From: an uncultured Eubacteriales bacterium
Lineage (GTDB): Bacteria; Bacillota; Clostridia; Oscillospirales; Acutalibacteraceae
Direction: 5' to 3'
NCBI GenBank assembly: GCA_934552855.1
Contig: CAKTEU010000050.1
Span: 1-9,550, forward strand
DNA length: 9,550 nucleotides
A program made the position numbers and the translations under genes. The stretch's first letter is position 1, and the number at the start of each line of letters is the position of its first letter. Shown here one piece after another: positions 1 through 5,657 of the stretch. The notes under the pieces are model-generated. The model saw only the letters and a program-made list of their open reading frames with translations. It was not told the DNA's origin and did not search any database.

Positions 1-519
1 AGAATTCGATTCTTCCGTAATCTGCGGGGAATGACGCAAAAATACTTGGGGCAGGTGGTCGGCTTCCCGGAAAAGACCGCCGACATCCGTATGGCGCAGT
101 ATGAGTCCGGCAGCAGAACGCCTAAGGCGGAGCTGACGGAGAGCCTTGCCGGTGCGCTGGGTGTCTCACCGCTGGCGCTGTCCGTGCCGGACATTGACAG
201 CTATCTCGGCCTGATGCACACGCTGTTTACCTTGGAGGATCGCTACGGATTGACGGTGGAAACCGGCGAGAACGGCGTTTTTCTGCGTGTTGATCCCCGG
301 AAGGGGAAGGACGCTGCCGAGCTATCCGAAATGCTCACTGCGTGGGCTGAGCAGGCGGAAAGGCTCCGCAATGGCGAAATCAACCGGGAGGACTACGACA
401 AGTGGCGTTATAACTTCCCGAAATATGACGAAACCTCCGGCTATGTGCAAGTCCCGTCCCAGCAGCTCAGCGATGCGATGGTGGCGGCGTTCAAAGACCG
501 GCTGAAAGATGATAAATAA
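1..519 (+). CDS. XRE-family helix-turn-helix regulator, 5'-truncated by the window
   Basis: A Cro/CI-type DNA-binding regulator whose start lies outside the window. The frame is open from base 1 and reads RIRFFRNLRGMTQKYLG, so the ATG at 31 is an internal methionine inside the helix-turn-helix and not the true start. About 172 residues are visible. The HTH covers roughly residues 1-60 and ends in the typical YESGSRTPK turn followed by LAGALGVSPLAL. The remaining ~110 residues form a charged domain with no enzyme motif (LEDRYGLTVETGENGVFLRVDP, then mostly helical). Such proteins are common on conjugative and integrative elements of gut Firmicutes, where they regulate element genes; that role here is inference. 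The gene is visibly richer in GC, especially at third codon positions, than guaA, purA or the lipase genes, which fits an acquired origin. HTH assignment is firm; biological target unknown. Confidence 0.8.
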   Translation, partial: RIRFFRNLRGMTQKYLGQVVGFPEKTADIRMAQYESGSRTPKAELTESLAGALGVSPLALSVPDIDSYLGLMHTLFTLEDRYGLTVETGENGVFLRVDPRKGKDAAELSEMLTAWAEQAERLRNGEINREDYDKWRYNFPKYDETSGYVQVPSQQLSDAMVAAFKDRLKDDK

Positions 520-533
520 CCCAGAACGACAAA

Positions 534-569
534 AAGCCCGTACCGATGTAGACCCATCGGTACGGGCTT
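534..569. terminator. Strong hairpin terminator, better on the minus strand
   Basis: Perfect 15-bp stem (534-548 with 555-569, arm AAGCCCGTACCGATG) around a 6-base loop. The A-run at 531-535 becomes a T-run when read on the minus strand, so it is a textbook terminator for leftward transcription. On the plus strand the stem is followed only by TTAAAATATGG, so it would end the XRE transcript less efficiently. Confidence 0.8.
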
Positions 570-787
570 AAAATATGGTTCTGTGCTTCGTCCAAGCCGC
601 CGGAAATCATCTGTAACCCCGAAACCCTCGGAATTTCAGAATAATGGCACTTGGAAGAAGTGTTATCAAAGTGTTATCAAAACGGGTGGGCAAAACCGGA
701 AAACTGTTGGTATGACTGGAGTTTTCGGCTTCCGTTTTGTTAAGAGGCAAACCCCATTTTAACCCAAAGGGCAAAACTCAATAACGC
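570..787. other. Non-coding stretch, probable edge of an integrated element
   Basis: No credible gene was found on either strand; the longest ATG-started frame (643-714) encodes only 23 residues without a good ribosome binding site. The stretch contains a tandem 11-bp direct repeat GTGTTATCAAA at 660-670 and 671-681. Its composition is mixed between the GC-rich XRE gene and the AT-richer purine operon. I infer that the junction between an acquired element (to the left) and the resident chromosome lies here or at the terminator at 788, but no attachment core could be identified because the other end is not in the window. Confidence 0.4.
660..681. repeat. Tandem 11-bp direct repeat
   Basis: Two perfect adjacent copies of GTGTTATCAAA (660-670, 671-681). 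Short direct repeats like this can be arm-type binding sites of a tyrosine recombinase near the end of an integrated element; that function is inference, and no integrase gene is in the window. Confidence 0.5.
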
Positions 788-828
788 AAAATAACCTTGA
801 GGAAACACTTCCCCAAGGTTATTTTTTT
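788..828. terminator. Bidirectional intrinsic terminator between XRE region and guaA
   Basis: A 12-bp stem (788-799 with 814-825, arm AAAATAACCTTG) continues after one mismatch as 4 more pairs (801-804 with 809-812) with a 4-base loop. The plus strand has a 7-T run at 822-828; the minus strand reads TTATTTTGCG. It can therefore end plus-strand readthrough from the XRE side and also the purA-guaA transcript. Confidence 0.85.
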
Positions 829-950
829 ACGTAAAAGCTTTGTAATATAACGATTATTTGTGAATAAAATGCTGGTTTTATTCAGATTATTTCAATATTT
901 CCGGAAGGTAAACTTTGCCTTTTACAGGATAAAGGGTGTTGCCCCGAAAC
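829..950 (+). repeat. Intergenic repeat, copy A
   Basis: This stretch aligns without a single gap to 7399-7520, with 94 of 122 positions identical by my hand count (about 77%). Best conserved are 854-869 (ttatttgtgaataaaa), the GAATAAAA/TTTTATTC inverted repeat (862-869 with 876-883), TTTGCCTTTT near 915 and ATAAAGGGT near 929. The unit begins right after the T-tract of the terminator at 788-828 and ends a few bases before the guaA stop codon. No convincing coding frame spans both copies. Confidence 0.8.
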
Positions 951-956
951 AGTTTT

Positions 957-2492
957 TTATTCCCACTCGACTGTCGCGGGCGGTTTGCTCGTGATGTCGT
1001 ACGCCACGCGGTTGATTCCTTTAACCTCGTTCGTGATGCGGTTTGAAGCTTTGGCGAGCAGTTCATACGGAATGTGTGCCCAATCGGCGGTCATGAAGTT
1101 GTCTGTTGTAACGGCACGAAGAACAACAAGTCTTTCATAAGTTCTGTGGTCGCCCATTACGCCGACGCTGCGAACATCTGTGATAACGGCAAAGAACTGC
1201 GAAAGCTTGTCGGCGTAGCCGCCTTTGTCCATCTCTTCACGGAAAATTGCGTCTGCGTGCTGAAGAATGTCAATCTTTTCCTTGGTGATTGCGCCTATAA
1301 TGCGGATTCCGAGACCGGGGCCGGGGAACGGCTGTCTCCAGACAAGCTCTTTAGGTATACCGAGCTTCTCTCCGACACGGCGAACCTCATCTTTGAAAAG
1401 GCTCTTGAGCGGTTCAATAATTCCGGCAAATTTGATGTCGTCAGGCATTTTAACTTTGTTGTGATGGGTCTTGATTGTGTCTGCGTCACCCTTTCCGGAT
1501 TCGATGCAGTCGGGGTAAATTGTTCCCTGTGCAAAGAAACCGTCGCCGGCATTCTTTTTGATTTCGCCCCAGAATACTTTGTAAAATTCCGTTCCGATAA
1601 TCTTTCTCTTTTCTTCCGGGTCGGTAACGTCTTTAAGCTTTTCAAGGAAAACATCGCCGCAGTTTACTCTGACAAAGTTCATATCGAAAAGCTTTACAAA
1701 CGTGCTTTCAACCTCGTCGCCTTCGTTGAGTCTCATAAGACCGTGGTCAACAAAAACGCAGGTGAGCTGCTTTCCTACCGCCTTTGAAATAAGTGCGGCG
1801 GTAACAGCGGAGTCAACGCCGCCGGAAAGACCGAGGATAACCTTTTTGTCACCGATTTCCTTGCGAAGCTCCTGAACGGTGGTGTCAATAAAGCTGTCCA
1901 TTACCCAATCGCCTTTGCAATGGCAGATTTCATAAAGGAAGTTGTGAAGAATCTGCCGGCCGAATTCGCAGTGAGTAACTTCGGGGTGGAACTGAACCGC
2001 ATAGATGTTCTTTTCGGTGTTCTGCATTGCGGCGCAGGGGCAGTCGTTCGTTTTTCCGATTACTTCGTAGCCGTTCGGTGCTTCGGAAATATAGTCGGTG
2101 TGACTCATCCAAACGGTGCTCTTTTCGTTGATACCTTTGAAAAGTGCATTCTCCGTTTTTGCCGTAAGCTCGATTTTTCCGTATTCGCTGATCGGTGCGG
2201 TTGCAACTTCACCCTTTTCCATGAATGCGATAAGCTGACAGCCGTAGCATATTCCGAGAACCGGAACGCCGAGACTCAAAATTTCCTCTGTGTAATGCGG
2301 CGATTTCGGATCATATACGCTGTTCGGGCCACCGGTGAAGATGATTCCTTTGTAGCCGCCTTCCTTGATTCTTTCAAGCGGCACGGTATACGGAAGAATT
2401 TCCGCATATACGCTTTCGTCTCTGACTCTTCGTGCGATAAGCTGATTGTACTGACCGCCGAAGTCAAGAACAAGAATTTTTTCGTTTGCCAT
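957..2492 (-). CDS. guaA: GMP synthase (glutamine-hydrolysing)
   Basis: Converts XMP to GMP using ATP and glutamine, the last step of GMP synthesis, in the cytoplasm. The 511-residue product has the usual family length and both halves are intact. The N-terminal class I glutamine amidotransferase (about 1-190) has GICYGCQL with nucleophile Cys82 and FHPEV with His169 and Glu171. The ATP pyrophosphatase domain follows with the PP-loop LGLSGGVDSAV (Ser223-Ser228). The C-terminal XMP-binding/dimerisation domain has WRQPFPGPGLGIR and ends in the canonical KPPATVEWE. The ATG at 2492 is preceded by GGAGG (complement of 2501-2505) at 8-base spacing. Only 17 bases separate it from the purA stop, so the two are one operon read from the purA promoter. 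Nothing is truncated or missing. Confidence 0.98.
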   Translation of the reverse strand: MANEKILVLDFGGQYNQLIARRVRDESVYAEILPYTVPLERIKEGGYKGIIFTGGPNSVYDPKSPHYTEEILSLGVPVLGICYGCQLIAFMEKGEVATAPISEYGKIELTAKTENALFKGINEKSTVWMSHTDYISEAPNGYEVIGKTNDCPCAAMQNTEKNIYAVQFHPEVTHCEFGRQILHNFLYEICHCKGDWVMDSFIDTTVQELRKEIGDKKVILGLSGGVDSAVTAALISKAVGKQLTCVFVDHGLMRLNEGDEVESTFVKLFDMNFVRVNCGDVFLEKLKDVTDPEEKRKIIGTEFYKVFWGEIKKNAGDGFFAQGTIYPDCIESGKGDADTIKTHHNKVKMPDDIKFAGIIEPLKSLFKDEVRRVGEKLGIPKELVWRQPFPGPGLGIRIIGAITKEKIDILQHADAIFREEMDKGGYADKLSQFFAVITDVRSVGVMGDHRTYERLVVLRAVTTDNFMTADWAHIPYELLAKASNRITNEVKGINRVAYDITSKPPATVEWE

Positions 2493-2510
2493 TAAGCTGA
2501 CCTCCGTAGG

Positions 2511-3785
2511 TTATCTTTTGATGATTTCTTCTCTCTTCGGACCGTTTGAAACGTATGAAATTTTTACGCCGATTTCTTCTTCGATGAAGTTGACATACTG
2601 CTGAGCTTCCTTCGGAAGCTTTGAAAATTCACGGATTCCTCTGATGTCGCATTTCCAACCGTCAAGAGTAACAAGGACGGGCTTTGCACGCTTGAGAAGG
2701 GGAGTGACGGGGAAGTCCTTTGTAACTTTTCCGTCGATTTCATAGCCTACGCAAAGACTGATTTTGTCAAGATACGAAAGGCAGTCGAGAGCGGTGAGAA
2801 CAACCTCGGTTGCGCCTTGAACGGCACAGCCGTATCTCGTTGCAACGCAGTCAAACCAGCCCATTCTTCTCGGTCTTCCTGTGGTTGCGCCGAATTCGCC
2901 TGCATCGCCGCCGTGAATGCGCATCTCCTGAGCCTCGTCACCGAAAATTTCGCTGACAAATTCGCCTGCGCCGACTGCACTTGAGTATGCCTTTGTGATA
3001 ACGGTGATATCCTTGATTTCATACGGCGGAATACCTGCGCCGACTGCACCGTAGCCTGCAAGAGTGGAGGAGGAAGTAACCATCGGATAAATTCCGAAGT
3101 CGGGATCTTTGAGTGAACCGAGCTGACCTTCAAGAAGAATTTTCTTTCCGTCCTTAACGGCTTCTCTGATGAGCTTGCCCGTGTCGCAAACATAAGGAGC
3201 GATCATTTCACGGTATTCTTCAAGTTTTTTAAGAACTTCGTCAACCGAAAGTTCCGGCTTGTGATAGATATCTTTGATGATGAGGTTCTTTACGGAAAGA
3301 ATCTGATTAAGCTTTTCTTTGAGGTGTTCCTCGTCAAAAAGCTCGCAGATTTGGAAACCGATTTTTGCATATTTGTCAGAGAAGAACGGAGCAATACCGC
3401 TTTTTGTTGAACCGAATGCTTTTTCGGCAAGTCTTTCCTCTTCGTAGGTGTCAAGCAAAACGTGATACGGCATCATGATTTGGCATCTTTCGCTGACTTT
3501 GAGGTTGATTTCCGGAACTCCGCCGTCAAGGACGTGGCGAATTTCATCAATAAGCTTCGGAATATCAAGCGCAACACCGTTTGCAATTACATTTGTAATG
3601 TGCGGAAAGCAAACGCCGCTGGGAAGCTGATGAAGCGCGAATTTTCCGTAATCGTTGATGATCGTATGTCCGGCGTTGGCTCCGCCCTGAAAACGGATTA
3701 CCATATCCGACTGAGCGGCAAACATATCGGTGACCTTTCCCTTACCTTCGTCGCCCCAGTTTGCACCGACAATTGCTCTAACCAT
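2511..3785 (-). CDS. purA: Adenylosuccinate synthetase
   Basis: Catalyses GTP-dependent joining of IMP and aspartate to adenylosuccinate, the first step from IMP to AMP, in the cytoplasm. The 424-residue product is of normal length. The N-terminus has the GTP loop WGDEGKGK (10-17) with catalytic Asp12, and GGANAGHT with catalytic His40. Further family signatures are FGIYPMVTSS (230-239) and TTGRPRRMGWFD (301-312). The segment LEGQLGSLKDPDFGIYP differs from the E. coli type and matches what I recall of a clostridial PurA subtype. The start at 3785 has GGAGG (complement of 3795-3799) 9 bases upstream. It is first in the operon with guaA, with a sigma-A promoter at 3858-3886. The untranslated leader of about 65 bases is too short for a purine riboswitch. 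Confidence 0.98.
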   Translation of the reverse strand: MVRAIVGANWGDEGKGKVTDMFAAQSDMVIRFQGGANAGHTIINDYGKFALHQLPSGVCFPHITNVIANGVALDIPKLIDEIRHVLDGGVPEINLKVSERCQIMMPYHVLLDTYEEERLAEKAFGSTKSGIAPFFSDKYAKIGFQICELFDEEHLKEKLNQILSVKNLIIKDIYHKPELSVDEVLKKLEEYREMIAPYVCDTGKLIREAVKDGKKILLEGQLGSLKDPDFGIYPMVTSSSTLAGYGAVGAGIPPYEIKDITVITKAYSSAVGAGEFVSEIFGDEAQEMRIHGGDAGEFGATTGRPRRMGWFDCVATRYGCAVQGATEVVLTALDCLSYLDKISLCVGYEIDGKVTKDFPVTPLLKRAKPVLVTLDGWKCDIRGIREFSKLPKEAQQYVNFIEEEIGVKISYVSNGPKREEIIKR

Positions 3786-3857
3786 AATTATTTACCTCCG
3801 TAAACATTCATATTTCGCCCTTTTCGGATTTTTCGTCCAAAAAGCTTTTTGCAGTCT

Positions 3858-3886
3858 ATTATAATACAGCGGCAAAAAATAGTCAA
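3858..3886 (-). promoter_or_regulatory. Sigma-A promoter of the purA-guaA operon
   Basis: On the minus strand TTGACT (complement of 3881-3886), a 17-base spacer and a perfect TATAAT (complement of 3858-3863). The predicted transcript start is near 3850, about 65 bases before the purA ATG. Confidence 0.9.
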
Positions 3887-4098
3887 CTCTTAATACTGAC
3901 GATTAAACCCTTTTAAGCGACGTGAAATATGGTTAATTTGTTTCATTTTTTGTTTTCTTCCTCTTCCTTTTTTCAATATGCTTTCAAAAAGCGAATTTTG
4001 TCGGATATTTCCGATGCGTTTTATAACAATACTAAAATCAAAAGATTAAAAATTGATTAAAAACAATCCATGTATATTGCAAAAATTTGGAAAACATG
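3887..4098. other. AT-rich intergenic region between purA and the lipase gene
   Basis: No gene is supported here. Visible structure: a pyrimidine-rich tract at 3941-3974 (32 of 34 bases are C or T on the plus strand), a small hairpin TCGGA-tatt-TCCGA at 4001-4014 without a useful T-run, and several A/T runs. It separates two divergent transcription units and should contain the lipase promoter. Confidence 0.5.
3998..4027 (+). promoter_or_regulatory. Candidate promoter of the family I.5 lipase gene
   Basis: TTGTCG (3998-4003), 18-base spacer, TATAAC (4022-4027). The match is modest and part of it overlaps the small hairpin at 4001-4014. If used, the leader would be about 115 bases and the shared motif at 4099-4125 would lie inside it. 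Confidence 0.3.
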
Positions 4099-4125
4099 AT
4101 TAAATGTTAACATATTATTAACAAA
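4099..4125 (+). promoter_or_regulatory. Shared 27-bp upstream motif, copy 1
   Basis: Identical at 24 of 27 positions to 5544-5570 upstream of the next hydrolase gene. Its core (4106-4122) is the dyad GTTAA-N7-TTAAC, and it also contains the perfect palindrome ATGTTAACAT (4104-4113). It ends 24 bases before the lipase start, just ahead of the ribosome binding site. I infer a common operator or activator site; the binding factor is unknown. Confidence 0.55.
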
Positions 4126-4135
4126 CATCACTTTC

Positions 4136-4141
4136 AGGAGG
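4136..4141 (+). promoter_or_regulatory. Ribosome binding site setting a GTG start
   Basis: AGGAGG with an 8-base spacer to the GTG at 4150. There is no ATG near the correct spacing, so this site fixes GTG as the start and keeps the whole signal peptide. Confidence 0.85.
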
Positions 4142-4149
4142 AAAAAACA

Positions 4150-5415
4150 GTGATCAAGATAAAGTCTTTTAAATCTTTTATGAGCCTTCTCCTTTGCGCC
4201 GTTTTGCTTCTTATGAGCGCAATTCCCGCCTTTGCAAAAAGCGAAACAAAGTCTGATTATCCGTTCGTTTATGTCCACGGAATGTGCGGCTGGGGTGAAG
4301 ATTCGCCGCAGGAAAGCGCAAGACCTTATTGGGGCACTCAGCCCGAAAACAACGTTATCACCTTCCTTCGCTCTCAAGGATACACCGTTTATAATCCCGC
4401 AGTCGGCGGCTACAGCAGTGCCTGGGACAGAGCTTGCGAGCTGTATGCCCAGCTTGCCGGAACGGTTGTTGATTACGGCGAGGCACACTCGAAAGAGTTC
4501 GGCCATGCAAGATTCGGAAGAGATTACTCAAAAAATCCGACAATGGGTAAACCGTGGGATCTTGAAAGCCCGCTGAATTTTGTCGGCCATTCTTTCGGCG
4601 GAGAAACAATTCGACTTTTGGCGTCGCTTCTTGCGTACGGCGACGAAACCGAGATGAACGCCGCAAAGGACAATTGCTCCGAGCTTTTCAATGGCGGCCA
4701 CGAAAAGGGTATTCGCACCGTCGTAACCCTCTCTTCGCCGCACAACGGCTCAACGGTTTCAAACTATGTTTCGGATTTGAAACTTCCGGCCTTCCTTATG
4801 ATTGCCTTTCTCCATGCGCAATGCGTCACGGGTAAATCAAAGAACGACCTCATGCTTGACCAATGGGGAATCAGCAAAGACCCGGCAACGGGCGAAAAAG
4901 CAAAGTTCAATCCCGGTGCCTGCCTGAAGCTTGCTCTTTCAAACGACCACTGCGGCTATGACCTCACCGTCCAGGGTGCGGAAAAGCTCAACAAGAAAAT
5001 TAAAACGGTCAAGTCGGCCTATTATTTCTCATACAGTGCCTGCATCACACAGGACGCAAAGAACGATTACACAAAACTTAACCGTGATTACGACATTTTT
5101 ACGCCGTTTTACATCTCTTCTCCCATGATCTCCGCTTCGGTCAATATGTTCATCGGCGGAAAATTCATTGACAAATCGTGGGGCGCAAACGACGGAATCG
5201 TTCCGCTCAAGAGTGCTCTTCATCCGGAAAACGAAGCGTTCGTTTATTACGACGAAACGAGGACGCTTATTCCCGGCGTTTGGAATGTTATGCCGACTCT
5301 TTACGGCGTTGACCATTACGATTTTTGCAATGCGGCGGACGAAAAGGCCTTCGGCTCATATCAGGGCTTTTTCGACTTCTATTCCCGCCTTTCCGCTCTC
5401 ATTTGCGAGATTTGA
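4150..5415 (+). CDS. Secreted family I.5 triacylglycerol lipase
   Basis: A secreted lipase/esterase expected to hydrolyse acylglycerols outside the cell. Residues 1-29 form a signal peptide (MIKIKSFKSFMSLLLC, cleavage after AFA), and the mature part of about 392 residues matches the length of Geobacillus BTL2-type lipases. Recognisable family blocks are YPFVYVHGMCGWG (37-49), the lipase box GHSFGG with nucleophile Ser148 (family usually AHSQGG), NDGIV with catalytic Asp348, and GVDHYDF with His389. The four zinc ligands known from the family are matched by Asp93 (WDRA), His113 and His119 (AHSKEFGH) and Asp237 (DQWG). The start is GTG with AGGAGG 8 bases upstream. It lies divergent from purA and upstream of a second secreted hydrolase, sharing a 27-bp upstream motif with it; a terminator at 5462 separates them. 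Family assignment is firm by motif order; substrate preference is inferred. Confidence 0.93.
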   Translation: MIKIKSFKSFMSLLLCAVLLLMSAIPAFAKSETKSDYPFVYVHGMCGWGEDSPQESARPYWGTQPENNVITFLRSQGYTVYNPAVGGYSSAWDRACELYAQLAGTVVDYGEAHSKEFGHARFGRDYSKNPTMGKPWDLESPLNFVGHSFGGETIRLLASLLAYGDETEMNAAKDNCSELFNGGHEKGIRTVVTLSSPHNGSTVSNYVSDLKLPAFLMIAFLHAQCVTGKSKNDLMLDQWGISKDPATGEKAKFNPGACLKLALSNDHCGYDLTVQGAEKLNKKIKTVKSAYYFSYSACITQDAKNDYTKLNRDYDIFTPFYISSPMISASVNMFIGGKFIDKSWGANDGIVPLKSALHPENEAFVYYDETRTLIPGVWNVMPTLYGVDHYDFCNAADEKAFGSYQGFFDFYSRLSALICEI

Positions 5416-5461
5416 CAAACGTTTGAAGGCGAATAGATTTTTGACGGTTTTATAACGTTTT

Positions 5462-5499
5462 TCCGCAGGAAAGGACAGTGTTCCTTTTCTGCGGATTTT
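5462..5499 (+). terminator. Intrinsic terminator after the lipase gene
   Basis: A 14-bp stem with one G-T pair (5462-5475 with 5482-5495, arm TCCGCAGGAAAGGA), a 6-base loop and a short TTTT tail. It begins 46 bases after the lipase stop and argues that the next gene has its own promoter. Confidence 0.85.
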
Positions 5500-5543
5500 A
5501 ATGCTTTCGGTTCGGCAACACATGACGTATATATTAGTAAATT

Positions 5544-5570
5544 ATTAAATGTTCACATTCTATTAACAAA
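5544..5570 (+). promoter_or_regulatory. Shared 27-bp upstream motif, copy 2
   Basis: 24 of 27 positions match 4099-4125. The dyad is GTTCA-N7-TTAAC (5551-5567), one base off the perfect arms of copy 1. It lies 87 bases before the start codon and just upstream of a candidate extended -10 box, so its position relative to the gene differs from copy 1. Confidence 0.55.
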
Positions 5571-5585
5571 TTTGATTTTGTGCTA

Positions 5586-5594
5586 TGCTATATT
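5586..5594 (+). promoter_or_regulatory. Candidate extended -10 promoter of the LCAT-like hydrolase
   Basis: TGCTATATT fits an extended -10 element (TGnTATAAT with one change). No good -35 lies at standard spacing; TTAACA at 5563-5568 is 20 bases upstream. An alternative TATATT occurs at 5530-5535. Assignment is tentative. Confidence 0.4.
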
Positions 5595-5645
5595 AATTTA
5601 CAGAGCTTAACGATAAAAATAAAAAAAGCAATCCTTAAAAACAGT

Positions 5646-5650
5646 GGAGG
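5646..5650 (+). promoter_or_regulatory. Ribosome binding site deciding the ATG at 5658
   Basis: GGAGG with a 7-base spacer to ATG 5658, directly before a classic signal peptide (MKKFLSLLLSLILLF). The in-frame GTG at 5580 would add 26 residues, has no ribosome binding site, and would bury the signal peptide. Confidence 0.9.
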
Positions 5651-5657
5651 AACAGTC

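Noticed and set aside
643..714. A 23-residue frame starting MALGRSVIKVLSK
   Set aside because: It is short, without a convincing ribosome binding site, and built partly from the 11-bp tandem repeat.
957..985. The 3' end of guaA as the attachment core of an integrated element
   Set aside because: No second copy of the guaA end was found within the window, and DNA that looks resident (repeat copy A) continues beyond the gene end.
1074..1787. A 237-residue open frame on the plus strand opposite guaA
   Set aside because: It is wholly antisense to an intact guaA, its product shows no domain, and long antisense frames are common opposite this codon usage.
1920..2495. A 191-residue open frame on the plus strand opposite the start of guaA
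   Set aside because: It is antisense to the conserved amidotransferase domain, has no ribosome binding site, and its product is not recognisable.
3808..3830. A PurR-box-like sequence (AAATCCGAAAAGG on the minus strand) in the purA leader
   Set aside because: It is a single partial match of about 10 of 13 positions; PurR needs a pair of inverted boxes at fixed spacing, and no second box was found.
3786..3850. Possible guanine/adenine riboswitch ahead of purA
   Set aside because: The leader is only about 65 bases and lacks the conserved purine-riboswitch stems and loops.
4057..4506. A 149-residue minus-strand frame across the lipase start
   Set aside because: It overlaps the signal peptide and conserved lipase blocks on the opposite strand and has no domain or promoter.
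5580..5657. Upstream GTG start adding 26 residues to the LCAT-like hydrolase
   Set aside because: There is no ribosome binding site before 5580, while GGAGG at 5646-5650 precedes ATG 5658 and a proper signal peptide.
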